A stretch of DNA of 23,174 nucleotides from an uncultured Blautia sp. (lineage in GTDB: Bacteria > Bacillota > Clostridia > Lachnospirales > Lachnospiraceae), in assembly GCA_934426285.1 (NCBI GenBank), contig CAKRYE010000030.1, positions 1 to 23,174 of the forward strand, given 5' to 3'. Of the stretch, positions 1 through 9,961 are shown piece after piece. The notes beneath the pieces are model-generated. The model was not told where the DNA came from, ran no database searches, and saw nothing but the letters and a program-made list of their open reading frames with translations. Every line of letters starts with the position of its first letter. The first letter of the stretch is position 1. The position numbers and the translations under genes are program-made.

Positions 1-15
1 GTTAAAAATAAGGTT

Positions 16-61
16 AAAAAAAGCCTGGGAAACCTATTTATTCATTGAATAATTTCCAGGC
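16..61 (-). terminator. Intrinsic terminator: expression platform of the ZTP riboswitch
   Basis: Read on the minus strand, GCCTGG (61-56) pairs with CCAGGC (28-23). An AAA/TTT extension and an inner TTATTC/GAATAA stem lengthen the hairpin, and seven T residues follow (22-16). It starts directly after the conserved 3' end of the aptamer, as expected for transcriptional control. The regulated gene lies off the left edge. Confidence 0.88.
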
Positions 62-130
62 TGCCCAGGCGGTCGGCACATATACACACTGCACTCCCTG
101 TAGGTAATCCTACTTCCGCCAGTCATGCAG
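62..130 (-). ncRNA. ZTP (pfl-type) riboswitch aptamer
   Basis: On the minus strand all main elements of the ZTP/pfl riboswitch are visible. P1 is CTGCA (130-126) with TGCAG (93-89). The GACTGGCGG core follows P1. P2 is GTAGG (113-109) with CCTAC (104-100) around an ATTA loop. GGGAG precedes the P1 3' strand. The signature CCGCCTGGGCA lies at 72-62. The pseudoknot pairs GGCGG (120-116) with CCGCC (72-68). The family binds the purine and folate stress signal ZTP (AICAR triphosphate, Z nucleotides) and usually switches on purH, folate or one-carbon genes. The controlled gene is outside the window, so its identity is unknown. Confidence 0.92.
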
Positions 131-158
131 GTACTGTTGTGAAAACTCACACGCTGTT

Positions 159-190
159 ATTATAGTACAATACTTCTTTGCAGATTTCAA
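159..190 (-). promoter_or_regulatory. Promoter of the riboswitch transcript
   Basis: A perfect TATAAT lies on the minus strand at 164-159, about 30 bases upstream of the aptamer P1. The best -35-like hexamer is TTGAAA (190-185), but the 20-base spacer is long, so the -35 assignment is weak. The -10 position fits a transcript starting near 151-153. Confidence 0.6.
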
Positions 191-239
191 GGCAATTTTT
201 TTGTTTCCTGCTTTTTTTCAAAAACAATAGTATATACCA

Positions 240-1082
240 TTACTGAGTATTCTTTAATTTATAATCAACATCAATCTGAGAAGCAATATCTGCCTTCATC
301 TGAATCCATGCATCCGGATTCTCCACATAATATTTTGGACAGTTCTTTCCTGTCACATCATAATGACGGATCACATTTTCAGAAGTAAGTCCGAATCGTA
401 CACACAACCATGCTGTCAGTTTTACAGCCGAATCATAGGTTGCATCATTGAATTTTCCTGTTTCATCCTGGTGACAGCATTCGATGGATACGGTATCCAC
501 ATTACGGGAGTTTGTCGCATAAGACATCTCCGATGTAGGAATGCACTGTACCACCTCTCCATCAAGGCCAATGACAAAATGACTGCTTACCTTTGTCTCA
601 TGTGTATTTGCCAGATTCTCAAAATAATTTCTGTTGGCCATTGCTGTTGCCCCTGGGTTCGCAGTATAGTGAATTGCAATATATTTTACGCTTTCGATAG
701 GAATCTGCGGTCTGGAATATTCATTGGGAGTCAGCAGCTCCACATCGATATAGGGAGCCCCTTCTTTCTGCCACTGCTCAGGACCGCTTCCTGAATTTTC
801 CTGCTCCAGAAGTACCTCCTGTTCTTTTCTTTCTCTCTCCTGCATATAGTTTATTCCATACCAGCATCCTATACTTACTCCTACCATCAGGACAATACAG
901 ATTAAAAGCATTCTCAGATTTCTCTGTCGGACTCTGCTGTTTTTCCCTGATCTCCCGGCAGATGTTTTTCTGTGCGCAGCACTGGTTTTTGATTTTGAAA
1001 TTGTTTTTGATTTTGAAACTGATTTTCTCTTTGTTTTCGCAGATCCGGTACTTTTTCTGCCGATCCGATTCTTTTGTATCAT
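240..1082 (-). CDS. Membrane-anchored N-acetylmuramoyl-L-alanine amidase (Amidase_2 type)
   Basis: A 280-residue protein with a very basic, Ser/Lys-rich cytoplasmic tail (1-56), one transmembrane helix (about 57-75, LLICIVLMVGVS) and a Glu-rich stalk (81-97). The extracellular amidase domain spans about 128-268. The domain resembles T7 lysozyme/PGRP amidases, which cut the bond between MurNAc and L-Ala of peptidoglycan. Likely zinc ligands are H138 (IAIHYTA), H240 (IRHYDV) and C248 (KNCPK); E201 is in a conserved position. It has no cleavable signal peptide, so it should stay anchored and act at the wall. It has its own promoter after the guaB terminator. The ribosome binding site is weak (GCAGAGAAAAGCT before ATG). 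Substrate preference cannot be read from the sequence. No clear terminator follows it before the ZTP promoter. Confidence 0.88.
   Translation of the reverse strand: MIQKNRIGRKSTGSAKTKRKSVSKSKTISKSKTSAAHRKTSAGRSGKNSRVRQRNLRMLLICIVLMVGVSIGCWYGINYMQERERKEQEVLLEQENSGSGPEQWQKEGAPYIDVELLTPNEYSRPQIPIESVKYIAIHYTANPGATAMANRNYFENLANTHETKVSSHFVIGLDGEVVQCIPTSEMSYATNSRNVDTVSIECCHQDETGKFNDATYDSAVKLTAWLCVRFGLTSENVIRHYDVTGKNCPKYYVENPDAWIQMKADIASQIDVDYKLKNTQ
985..1018 (-). repeat. Short tandem repeat in the amidase cytoplasmic tail
   Basis: Two identical 16-base copies (985-1000 and 1003-1018) with an 18-base period encode the repeated peptide SKSKT. The period is a multiple of three, so gain or loss of a unit would keep the frame and only change tail length. 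Confidence 0.8.
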
Positions 1083-1107
1083 AGCTTTTCTCTGCCACCC
1101 ATTTCCT

Positions 1108-1141
1108 GGAATTCGTTTTTTCTATTATACCATTGAATTCC
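1108..1141 (-). promoter_or_regulatory. Promoter of the amidase gene, flanked by GGAATTC repeats
   Basis: An extended -10 (TGGTATAAT) on the minus strand has its TATAAT at 1129-1124, about 40 bases before the amidase start. No good -35 is seen. A 7-base inverted repeat, GGAATTC (1141-1135) and GAATTCC (1114-1108), brackets the -10 and could be an operator or chance. Confidence 0.6.
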
Positions 1142-1170
1142 TTTCTTTTCACTATCAAAGCCAGTAATTC

Positions 1171-1211
1171 CACAAAAATACCCCGGCAGATCCACAGGAC
1201 CTCCGGGGTAT
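1171..1211 (-). terminator. Terminator of guaB
   Basis: On the minus strand ATACCCCGG (1211-1203) pairs perfectly with CCGGGGTAT (1186-1178), and the run TATTTTTG follows. It begins about 10 bases after the guaB stop. Confidence 0.88.
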
Positions 1212-1221
1212 CATTCATTAT

Positions 1222-2706
<1,485 letters not shown>

Positions 2707-2718
2707 TTAGTAAGTATA

Positions 2719-2752
2719 GAAAAAACTTTAGCCCGAAAGGGCCTTGCTAAAT
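2719..2752 (-). terminator. Second terminator-like hairpin before guaB (putative attenuator)
   Basis: On the minus strand TTTAGC pairs with GCTAAA. The loop contains CCCTTTCGG, able to form the alternative GCCC/GGGC stem (2742-2731). A T6 run follows. It sits inside the region between the upstream terminator and the guaB ribosome binding site, so it would stop guaB transcripts begun upstream of it. Confidence 0.55.
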
Positions 2753-2756
2753 AGAA

Positions 2757-2796
2757 AATAAAAATAAGGAACCAGTAACTGGCCCTTTATTTTTAT
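2757..2796 (-). terminator. Terminator of the 2824-3327 gene, possibly the first hairpin of the guaB leader
   Basis: A long hairpin: CCAG (2776-side arm) and CTGG around a 3-base loop, extended by G-U and A-T pairs with one A-C mismatch, then TTATTTTTATTTT on the minus strand. It is nearly symmetrical, so it could also act on plus-strand transcripts. It follows the upstream stop codon by about 28 bases. Confidence 0.75.
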
Positions 2797-2798
2797 CA

Positions 2799-2827
2799 AG
2801 TGTAACAAAAATTAGTTAGCGTGTCAA
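2799..2827 (-). promoter_or_regulatory. Probable guaB promoter overlapping the end of the upstream gene
   Basis: TTGACA (2827-2822) and TACACT (2804-2799) are separated by exactly 17 bases on the minus strand. The -35 matches consensus fully and overlaps the stop codon of the upstream gene. It would start guaB RNA near 2792, immediately at hairpin 1. Confidence 0.6.
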
Positions 2828-3327
2828 TCCAAAAATACTTTGCTTGGTGCAGTTTTTTTCATTGCCTGGGCAAGAGCCTCATCCGGCTCCAGAATAATCT
2901 TACATGTAGCATTGTCCAGTCTGGTGATCACACCAAAACGTTTATGCTGTGGATTTCCTGATGAATAGTCAAGAACTTTCATGTTCTGGTTCCCATTATA
3001 ATAGTCCATTCTGTGGGAATTTAACGGTGCCACCAGATCTGCCTCAGAGAGATTGAAGCTTTTTACCCTCTTTCTCTTTGACTTTGCCATAACCATATCA
3101 ATGTCAAACTCTCCGTTCACAAACAGATATTCATACTCCACATCTGTCTTCGGGATTACAAAATAACATGCAATTCCCAGTACCACTGCAGCCAGCAGAA
3201 TCAACGGATTAACAAAAATTCCTGCCAAAACTGCCAGTGCAGTCAGCACGATCAATCCATATTTCATGATGCCGTCTTTTGCTGTGCTTTCTTTCTTTAC
3301 CAGCAATTCTGAATAAAGATCACTCAT
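2824..3327 (-). CDS. Small two-helix membrane protein of unknown function (DUF6106-like)
   Basis: A 167-residue protein starting at the ATG of MSDLYSELL, which has AAGGAG eight bases upstream; the longer in-frame start at 3402 would overlap the promoter and has no such site. Two adjacent hydrophobic segments (about 23-39 and 41-58) form a hairpin in the membrane. A hydrophilic domain with VEYEYLFVNGEFDIDMV and the basic patch KSKRKRVK follows. The overall pattern recalls the DUF6106 family of Clostridia; this is from memory and tentative. No enzyme motif is visible and function is unknown. It is flanked by its own promoter and terminator, so it is probably expressed alone. Confidence 0.82.
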   Translation of the reverse strand: MSDLYSELLVKKESTAKDGIMKYGLIVLTALAVLAGIFVNPLILLAAVVLGIACYFVIPKTDVEYEYLFVNGEFDIDMVMAKSKRKRVKSFNLSEADLVAPLNSHRMDYYNGNQNMKVLDYSSGNPQHKRFGVITRLDNATCKIILEPDEALAQAMKKTAPSKVFLD

Positions 3328-3379
3328 CCTTATCACTCCTTTTCTTATTTTTCCGGTCTTCCGGATTATTTTATTAGGC

Positions 3380-3408
3380 ATTATACCATAAAAGGGAACC
3401 AACGTCTA
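3380..3408 (-). promoter_or_regulatory. Promoter of the 2824-3327 gene
   Basis: An extended -10, TGGTATAAT, has its TATAAT at 3385-3380 on the minus strand. A weak -35 (TAGACG) lies 17 bases upstream, inside the groL terminator stem. The -10 follows the terminator T-run directly, so terminator and promoter are fused. Confidence 0.6.
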
Positions 3409-3425
3409 TGACGATGATTCCCTTT
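3388..3425 (-). terminator. Terminator of the groS-groL operon
   Basis: On the minus strand AAAGGGAA (3425-3418) pairs with TTCCCTTT (3398-3391), with an inner CGTC/GACG stem, ending in TTTTATGG. It lies about 40 bases after the groL stop. Confidence 0.75.
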
Positions 3426-3463
3426 ACTGTGGTTTATATTGTTTAGACCACGCTCTTTGTGGA

Positions 3464-5101
<1,638 letters not shown>

Positions 5102-5112
5102 TTAAACTCTGA

Positions 5113-5400
<288 letters not shown>

Positions 5401-5511
5401 CTATATCCTCCTTTATTCTCCAACTAAAACTTTCCTGCTACCGTACTCTTTCCGTTATTGCAAAATATCCGGTAACTGTCTCGGCTCTTTGTCATATCCT
5501 GCCGATTTCTG

Positions 5512-5538
5512 CTAGCACTCATTTACTTCGAGTGCTAA
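5512..5538 (-). promoter_or_regulatory. CIRCE operator (HrcA binding site)
   Basis: TTAGCACTC (5538-5530), a 9-base spacer, then GAGTGCTAG (5520-5512). This matches the CIRCE consensus TTAGCACTC-N9-GAGTGCTAA except for the final base. It lies just after the predicted transcription start of groS, where HrcA represses in other Firmicutes. hrcA itself is not in the window. Confidence 0.96.
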
Positions 5539-5549
5539 TCACTGTCCAT

Positions 5550-5578
5550 ATAATATTGAAAACAAGTAAAATTCGCAA
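5550..5578 (-). promoter_or_regulatory. groS-groL promoter
   Basis: TTGCGA (5578-5573) and TATTAT (5555-5550) with a 17-base spacer on the minus strand. The start near 5543 is right before CIRCE. Confidence 0.78.
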
Positions 5579-5605
5579 CTTCACTGAGTATTGTATAATT
5601 CAATA

Positions 5606-5649
5606 TATACTCGTTTTTTCTAATTTATACTCGCTTTTTCTATCTTTTT
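5606..5649. repeat. Phased direct repeat with A/T tracts upstream of groS
   Basis: Two 17-base copies, TATACTCG followed by a T-run and CTA (5606-5622 and 5626-5642), differ at one base and repeat with a 20-base period. T-tracts start at 5614, 5635 and 5645, close to helical phasing. This may be bent DNA or an upstream promoter element for groS, or an unknown regulator site. The rest of 5539-5724 is AT-rich with no gene. Confidence 0.6.
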
Positions 5650-5724
5650 CTTAATTTCCAAATTATTTTATCCAAATGAGGGAATTCGCCTGCCAGGTTT
5701 ACAGCGATAGAACTGCTATACAAT

Positions 5725-5778
5725 GATAAAGACTGCCCTCTATCCTATATTATTTAAGGATAAAAGGCAGTCTTAAAA
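5725..5778 (-). terminator. Terminator of codY
   Basis: On the minus strand AAGACTGCC (5774-5766) pairs perfectly with GGCAGTCTT (5737-5729), with an inner ATCCT/AGGAT stem, followed by TTTATC. The stem is strong and nearly symmetric; the T-run is short. Confidence 0.75.
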
Positions 5779-5814
5779 TTTAACATATATTCTCTTCCGG
5801 CTTATCTGATGCCA

Positions 5815-6600
5815 TCAGCCTTTCTTGTTTCTCTGAGCCTTGATCTCCTCCAGCTCATCAAAGATCACTTCATTGAGAACCTTTATATAGGTTCCCTTCA
5901 TACCTGAGGATCTGGATTCGATCACACCTGCACTTTCAAATTTTCTGAGAGCATTAACGATCACAGACCTTGTGATTCCCACCCGGTCAGCAATCTTACT
6001 GGCTACCAGGATTCCCTCATCTCCGTCAAGCTCATCAAAAATATGGATAATCGCCTCCAGTTCTGAGAAGGACAAGGTATTAAATGCAGATTTCACAACC
6101 TGCTGTTTTCTGTCTTCCTCTGCGTTCTCCTCATGAACTGCGCGCATCATCTCCAGTCCTACGACCGTGGTACCGTACTCACTGACAATGATGTCCTCAA
6201 TATCATAAGGTCTGTCAAACCGATACATAAATACAGTTCCCAGACGCTCGCCTGCAATATCAATAGGATTAATAATCCCCTGATAGCTGTTTGACACATG
6301 CTCAAAGCCAAGTGTCTGCAGATTTACATTCTCTTTCGTTGATAAAACTCCCAGAAATCTCTCATTTAATAAAGTATCTACATATCCGCCAACCTTATCC
6401 TCTATCAGCTCAGTAATCTCATCAACACCCGGACACAAACTGACGCCCAGAACCTTACCTTTCTTACTGAGTACCAGAATATTGGAACTCAAGGTCTCCA
6501 TCAGTACCTGACAGATATCATTGAACACCACCTTGCTAGAGCTGCTGTTGTGCAGAAGCTTATTGATCTTTCTTGTTTTATCCAGCAACTGAACGCTCAT
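5815..6600 (-). CDS. codY: GTP- and branched-chain amino acid-sensing global regulator CodY
   Basis: A 261-residue CodY of normal length. In Firmicutes it binds isoleucine/valine through an N-terminal GAF domain, senses GTP, and mainly represses amino acid, uptake and starvation genes. The GAF region covers about 1-155 (opening MSVQLLDKTRKINKLL). The winged helix-turn-helix spans about 180-240, with ASKIADRVGITRSVIVNALRKFE-type recognition helices and the wing SSGMKGTYIKV. AAAGGAGG precedes the ATG. It has its own promoter and terminator between topA and groS. Two sequences like the CodY box lie upstream, suggesting autoregulation. ilvE at the right edge belongs to a class of genes commonly controlled by CodY elsewhere. 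Confidence 0.97.
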   Translation of the reverse strand: MSVQLLDKTRKINKLLHNSSSSKVVFNDICQVLMETLSSNILVLSKKGKVLGVSLCPGVDEITELIEDKVGGYVDTLLNERFLGVLSTKENVNLQTLGFEHVSNSYQGIINPIDIAGERLGTVFMYRFDRPYDIEDIIVSEYGTTVVGLEMMRAVHEENAEEDRKQQVVKSAFNTLSFSELEAIIHIFDELDGDEGILVASKIADRVGITRSVIVNALRKFESAGVIESRSSGMKGTYIKVLNEVIFDELEEIKAQRNKKG

Positions 6601-6649
6601 ATTGTCCTCCTTTCGCCTTTGTTATGGTTAATCATATATTTATAGTCTA

Positions 6650-6678
6650 ATACTACACGTTTTGATTGAAAATTACAA
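6650..6678 (-). promoter_or_regulatory. codY promoter
   Basis: TTGTAA (6678-6673) and TAGTAT (6655-6650) with a 17-base spacer on the minus strand, about 50 bases before the codY start. Confidence 0.6.
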
Positions 6679-6709
6679 GATAAATTTTACTATTTTTCAT
6701 TTTATTTTT

Positions 6710-6724
6710 GCTTTTCTGAAAATA
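6710..6724. promoter_or_regulatory. Putative CodY box upstream of codY
   Basis: GCTTTTCTGAAAATA matches 12 of 15 positions of the CodY consensus AATTTTCWGAAAATT, including the whole TTTTCTGAAAAT core. It lies about 32 bases upstream of the codY -35. A second, weaker copy (10 of 15) at 6660-6674 lies across the promoter spacer. Binding is inferred. Confidence 0.45.
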
Positions 6725-6801
6725 GATTTCTTTTCCAAATATTATTCAACAAATACATTTTCCCCTATGGTATAGATTATCTGATATTAAAGTTAAAAAG
6801 C

Positions 6802-6841
6802 GTAAAAAAACAGAATTCTGCAGATTTACAGAATCCTGTTT
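6802..6841 (-). terminator. Terminator of the comM-dprA-topA operon
   Basis: On the minus strand AAACAG-G-ATTCTG pairs with CAGAAT-T-CTGTTT (one mismatch) around an 8-base loop, then a T7 run (6810-6804). It is about 42 bases after the topA stop. Confidence 0.85.
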
Positions 6842-6882
6842 CCTAAGCTTTCTTTTTTACAGACTACTCTCTTTTTCCGCGG

Positions 6883-8949
6883 TCAGTCCTGTGTTTTTTC
6901 TTCTACATAGCCACAGGTTTCCTGGCTGCAGACAAGCTTGCTTCCCTTTTCTACCATATAGCTTCCGCATTTTGGACATTTCTTTTTGGACGGCTTCTGC
7001 CAGGACATAAAATCACATTCCGGATTATTCTCACATCCATAATATTTTCGTCCTTTTTTCGTTTTCTTCAAAACGACTTCCTTACCACATTTCGGACAGA
7101 GAACACCGATTTTTTCATAATATGGCTTTGTATTTCTACATTCCGGAAATCCGGGGCATGCCAGGAATCGTCCGTGAGGACCGTATTTGATCACCATGTT
7201 CCTGCCGCAATTATCGCAGACCACATCAGTAACTTCATCCTGGATCTCCACCTTTTCCAGTTCCTTCTCAGCCTCATCCACGTCTCTCTTCAGGTCCGGA
7301 TAGAAGTTGCTCACAACTGTCTTCCACTTTACAGTCCCTGCTGCTACGCAGTCCAGCAATCCCTCCATGGTAGCTGTAAAATTCACATCTACAATACTTG
7401 GGAAAGCCTGCTTCATAATACTGTTTACCACCTCTCCCAGCTCTGTAACATATAAATTTTTCTGTTCCTTCGCTACATAGCGACGGCTGATGATCGTGGT
7501 AATTGTGGGGGCATAGGTACTGGGACGGCCGATTCCAAGCTCTTCCATGGTTTTTACCAGAGAGGCCTCTGTATAATGAGCCGGCGGCTGTGTAAAATGC
7601 TGCTCCGGTTTCAATTCCTTCAGAGTAAGCTTCATTCCTTTTTCCAGGCTCTGATTCAGTACGTTTCCTTTTTTCTGGTCTTCCTCGTCTGTATAGACCG
7701 ACATAAATCCATCAAAAACAATTTTAGAGGCAGCTACTGTAAAAGTATAATCACCTGCTCCTATTTTGACAGAGGTAGTTTCATATTTTGCAGGAGCCAT
7801 ACGGCTGGCTGCAAATCGTCTCCAGATCAGCTGGTAAAGCCTGAACTGATCCCTGGACAAGGATTCCTTCAGAAGCACCGGAGTCCGGCTGATATCTGTA
7901 GGACGGATTGCTTCATGAGCATCCTGTATTTTCTGTCCCTTCTTAACAGACTTCTCTGTTTTTGATACGTAATTCTCTCCATACTGGGCAGTGATATATT
8001 CTCTTGCCGCAGTATCCGCTTCCTCGGAAATTCGTGTAGAATCCGTACGCAGATAAGAGATCACACCTACTGTACCGCTTCCTTTAATATCAACACCCTC
8101 ATATAACTGCTGAGCAAGACGCATGGTTTTCTGAGTAGAAAAGTTCAGTGTCTTGGCTGCTTCCTGCTGCAGTGTACTGGTGGTAAATGGAAGAGGTGCA
8201 TTCTTGGTTCTCTCTCCCTTTTTCACTTCCGTAATCTCATATTCCTGATTCTGAAGAGCAGCAAGAAGTTCATCCATTTCCTGCTTATTATGAATATTCA
8301 TCTTCTTATCTGTACCATAAAATTTAGCCTGCAGAGGTTTTTTCTCACCCTGCACCTGAAATTCTCCGTCCAGACTCCAGTACTCTTCAGGAATAAACGC
8401 ATTGATTTCCTCTTCTCTGTCACAGATGATACGGAGAGCCACAGACTGTACACGGCCTGCACTTAACCCTCTCTTAACCTTTGCCCAGAGAAGTGGACTT
8501 ATTGTATAACCTACCATTCGATCCAGCATACGTCTGGCCTGCTGTGCATCTACCAGGTCCATATCCAGATCTCTGGCCTGTTTAATAGAAGCCTTTACTG
8601 CAGTTTTAGTGATTTCATTAAAAGTAATCCTGTGCATTTTTTTCGGATCTTCCTTTAACGCCTGCATCAGATGCCAGGAGATTGCCTCTCCCTCACGGTC
8701 AGGGTCAGTTGCCAGATAAATCTTATCTGCTTTTTTTGCAGACTTACGTAATTTGGCAAGAAGCTCTCCTTTTCCGCGAATGGTAATATATTTAGGTTCG
8801 AAATCATGTTCTACATCAATTCCAAACTGACTTTTGGGGAAATCACGCACATGTCCGTTGGAAGCCTCCACATCATAATTTGCACCCAAAAATTTCTTGA
8901 TTGTTTTTACTTTTGCAGGTGACTCCACTATCACCAGATATTTCGCCAT
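6883..8949 (-). CDS. topA: DNA topoisomerase I (type IA)
   Basis: A 688-residue enzyme that relaxes negative supercoils by cutting one strand through a 5'-phosphotyrosine link. The TOPRIM domain holds E9 (VESPAK) and the acidic triad in TDPDREGE (D82, D84, E86). The active-site tyrosine is Y299 in VISYLRTDSTR. Three C-terminal four-Cys zinc ribbons are visible: C578/C581/C598/C604, C618/C621/C639/C645 and C658/C661/C674/C679. AGGAGAG precedes the ATG. It is last in comM-dprA-topA, 105 bases after dprA; the dprA-topA-codY order resembles Bacillus, but trmFO, xerC and hslVU are absent here. Confidence 0.98.
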   Translation of the reverse strand: MAKYLVIVESPAKVKTIKKFLGANYDVEASNGHVRDFPKSQFGIDVEHDFEPKYITIRGKGELLAKLRKSAKKADKIYLATDPDREGEAISWHLMQALKEDPKKMHRITFNEITKTAVKASIKQARDLDMDLVDAQQARRMLDRMVGYTISPLLWAKVKRGLSAGRVQSVALRIICDREEEINAFIPEEYWSLDGEFQVQGEKKPLQAKFYGTDKKMNIHNKQEMDELLAALQNQEYEITEVKKGERTKNAPLPFTTSTLQQEAAKTLNFSTQKTMRLAQQLYEGVDIKGSGTVGVISYLRTDSTRISEEADTAAREYITAQYGENYVSKTEKSVKKGQKIQDAHEAIRPTDISRTPVLLKESLSRDQFRLYQLIWRRFAASRMAPAKYETTSVKIGAGDYTFTVAASKIVFDGFMSVYTDEEDQKKGNVLNQSLEKGMKLTLKELKPEQHFTQPPAHYTEASLVKTMEELGIGRPSTYAPTITTIISRRYVAKEQKNLYVTELGEVVNSIMKQAFPSIVDVNFTATMEGLLDCVAAGTVKWKTVVSNFYPDLKRDVDEAEKELEKVEIQDEVTDVVCDNCGRNMVIKYGPHGRFLACPGFPECRNTKPYYEKIGVLCPKCGKEVVLKKTKKGRKYYGCENNPECDFMSWQKPSKKKCPKCGSYMVEKGSKLVCSQETCGYVEEKTQD

Positions 8950-9054
8950 GCTATCTCTCCTAGTTACAATCTATACTATCTGTTATCGCTGTTTACTTTA
9001 CAGCAACTTTCTGTTTCATCAGTTGTCCGGCAGACAACCGAATTGTTACCCTCT

Positions 9055-9939
9055 CTACGTCCTTGTATAATAATGCTTTCCACATTCTGTGATCAGCCCC
9101 TGAAGCATTAATTCTATCAGATAATTACTCACCTGACCAGGAGAAAAACCTGTTTTTCGCACAATATAGTCCACATTTTTTGGTCGTAAATCGAGACAAC
9201 TATACACCATATTCAAATCACTTTCAAGCCCTAAGTCATTTTTTTCATCGCTTTTTATATTGGTTTTTGTACAGATTTCCAATTCTTCCAGTATAATTTC
9301 CGGGCTGTAGGCAATTCCGGCTCCATCATAAATCAGTTTATGGCAGCCTCTGCTCAGAGCATCTGTAACTGCACCTGGAATAGCATATACCATTTTTCCC
9401 TGTTCCAAAGCAAACCCTGCTGTGATCAGAGAACCACTGTTTTCCTTTGCTTCCACGATGAGCACTGCATCTGCCAGTGCACTGATGATACGGTTTCTGG
9501 CCGGAAAGCACCATGGCATAGGCTGTGTCCCAGGAGGGCACTCGCTGATCACTCCGCCCCCTTCCCAGAGAATTCTCTCATAAAGCTTTCGATTTGCCCT
9601 GGGATAGCAGACATCCACTCCGCTTCCAAGTACTGCAAAGGTAGGCATTTTTCCCTCCAGTGCGCCCTTGTGCCCCTCTGAATCAATTCCCAGTGCCATT
9701 CCGCTTATGATCTGAATGCCTGCTTCACTTAATACCTTCGCATACCGAAATGCCTGAATTCTGCCATATGGACTGCACATTCTTGCACCAATCACAGCCA
9801 CTGCCGGCTTTTCTGCCAGAGGCAGTCTGCCCTTTACATAAAGTTTATTGGGCATAGATGGATACTGTTTCATTTTTACAGGGTATTCCGGATCCTCCTT
9901 TGTAATGCATCTGATATTTTCAGAAATAGATTCTTTCAT
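9055..9939 (-). CDS. dprA: DNA-processing protein DprA/Smf (short form)
   Basis: A 294-residue DprA. In transformable bacteria it binds incoming single-stranded DNA and loads RecA. The Rossmann-like core is clear: GARMCSPYGR (51-60), ISGMALGIDSEGHKGAL (78-94), VLGSGVDVCYP (103-113), FPARNRIISALADAVLIVEA (145-164) and SGSLITAGFALEQ (168-180). A small winged-helix domain follows at about 242-290. It lacks the roughly 60-70 residue N-terminal SAM/HhH-type extension of many DprA proteins. There is no room for it, because comM ends 22 bases upstream. GGGAAGG lies ten bases before the ATG. Whether this organism is naturally competent cannot be judged. Confidence 0.95.
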   Translation of the reverse strand: MKESISENIRCITKEDPEYPVKMKQYPSMPNKLYVKGRLPLAEKPAVAVIGARMCSPYGRIQAFRYAKVLSEAGIQIISGMALGIDSEGHKGALEGKMPTFAVLGSGVDVCYPRANRKLYERILWEGGGVISECPPGTQPMPWCFPARNRIISALADAVLIVEAKENSGSLITAGFALEQGKMVYAIPGAVTDALSRGCHKLIYDGAGIAYSPEIILEELEICTKTNIKSDEKNDLGLESDLNMVYSCLDLRPKNVDYIVRKTGFSPGQVSNYLIELMLQGLITECGKHYYTRT

Positions 9940-9961
9940 ATAATAAATACCTTCCCATCCC

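Noticed and set aside
985..1018. 18-base repeat as a phase-variation switch
   Set aside because: The period is a multiple of three, so copy-number change would not shift the frame.
778..1218. Minus-strand open frame overlapping the amidase start
   Set aside because: It runs through the guaB terminator and the amidase promoter, and overlaps the amidase in another frame.
8988..9038. Two short hairpins (GTTGTC/GACAAC and GCTGT/ACAGC) between dprA and topA as terminator or topA promoter
   Set aside because: Neither has a T-run, and no -35/-10 pair with acceptable spacing was found; dprA and topA are more simply co-transcribed.
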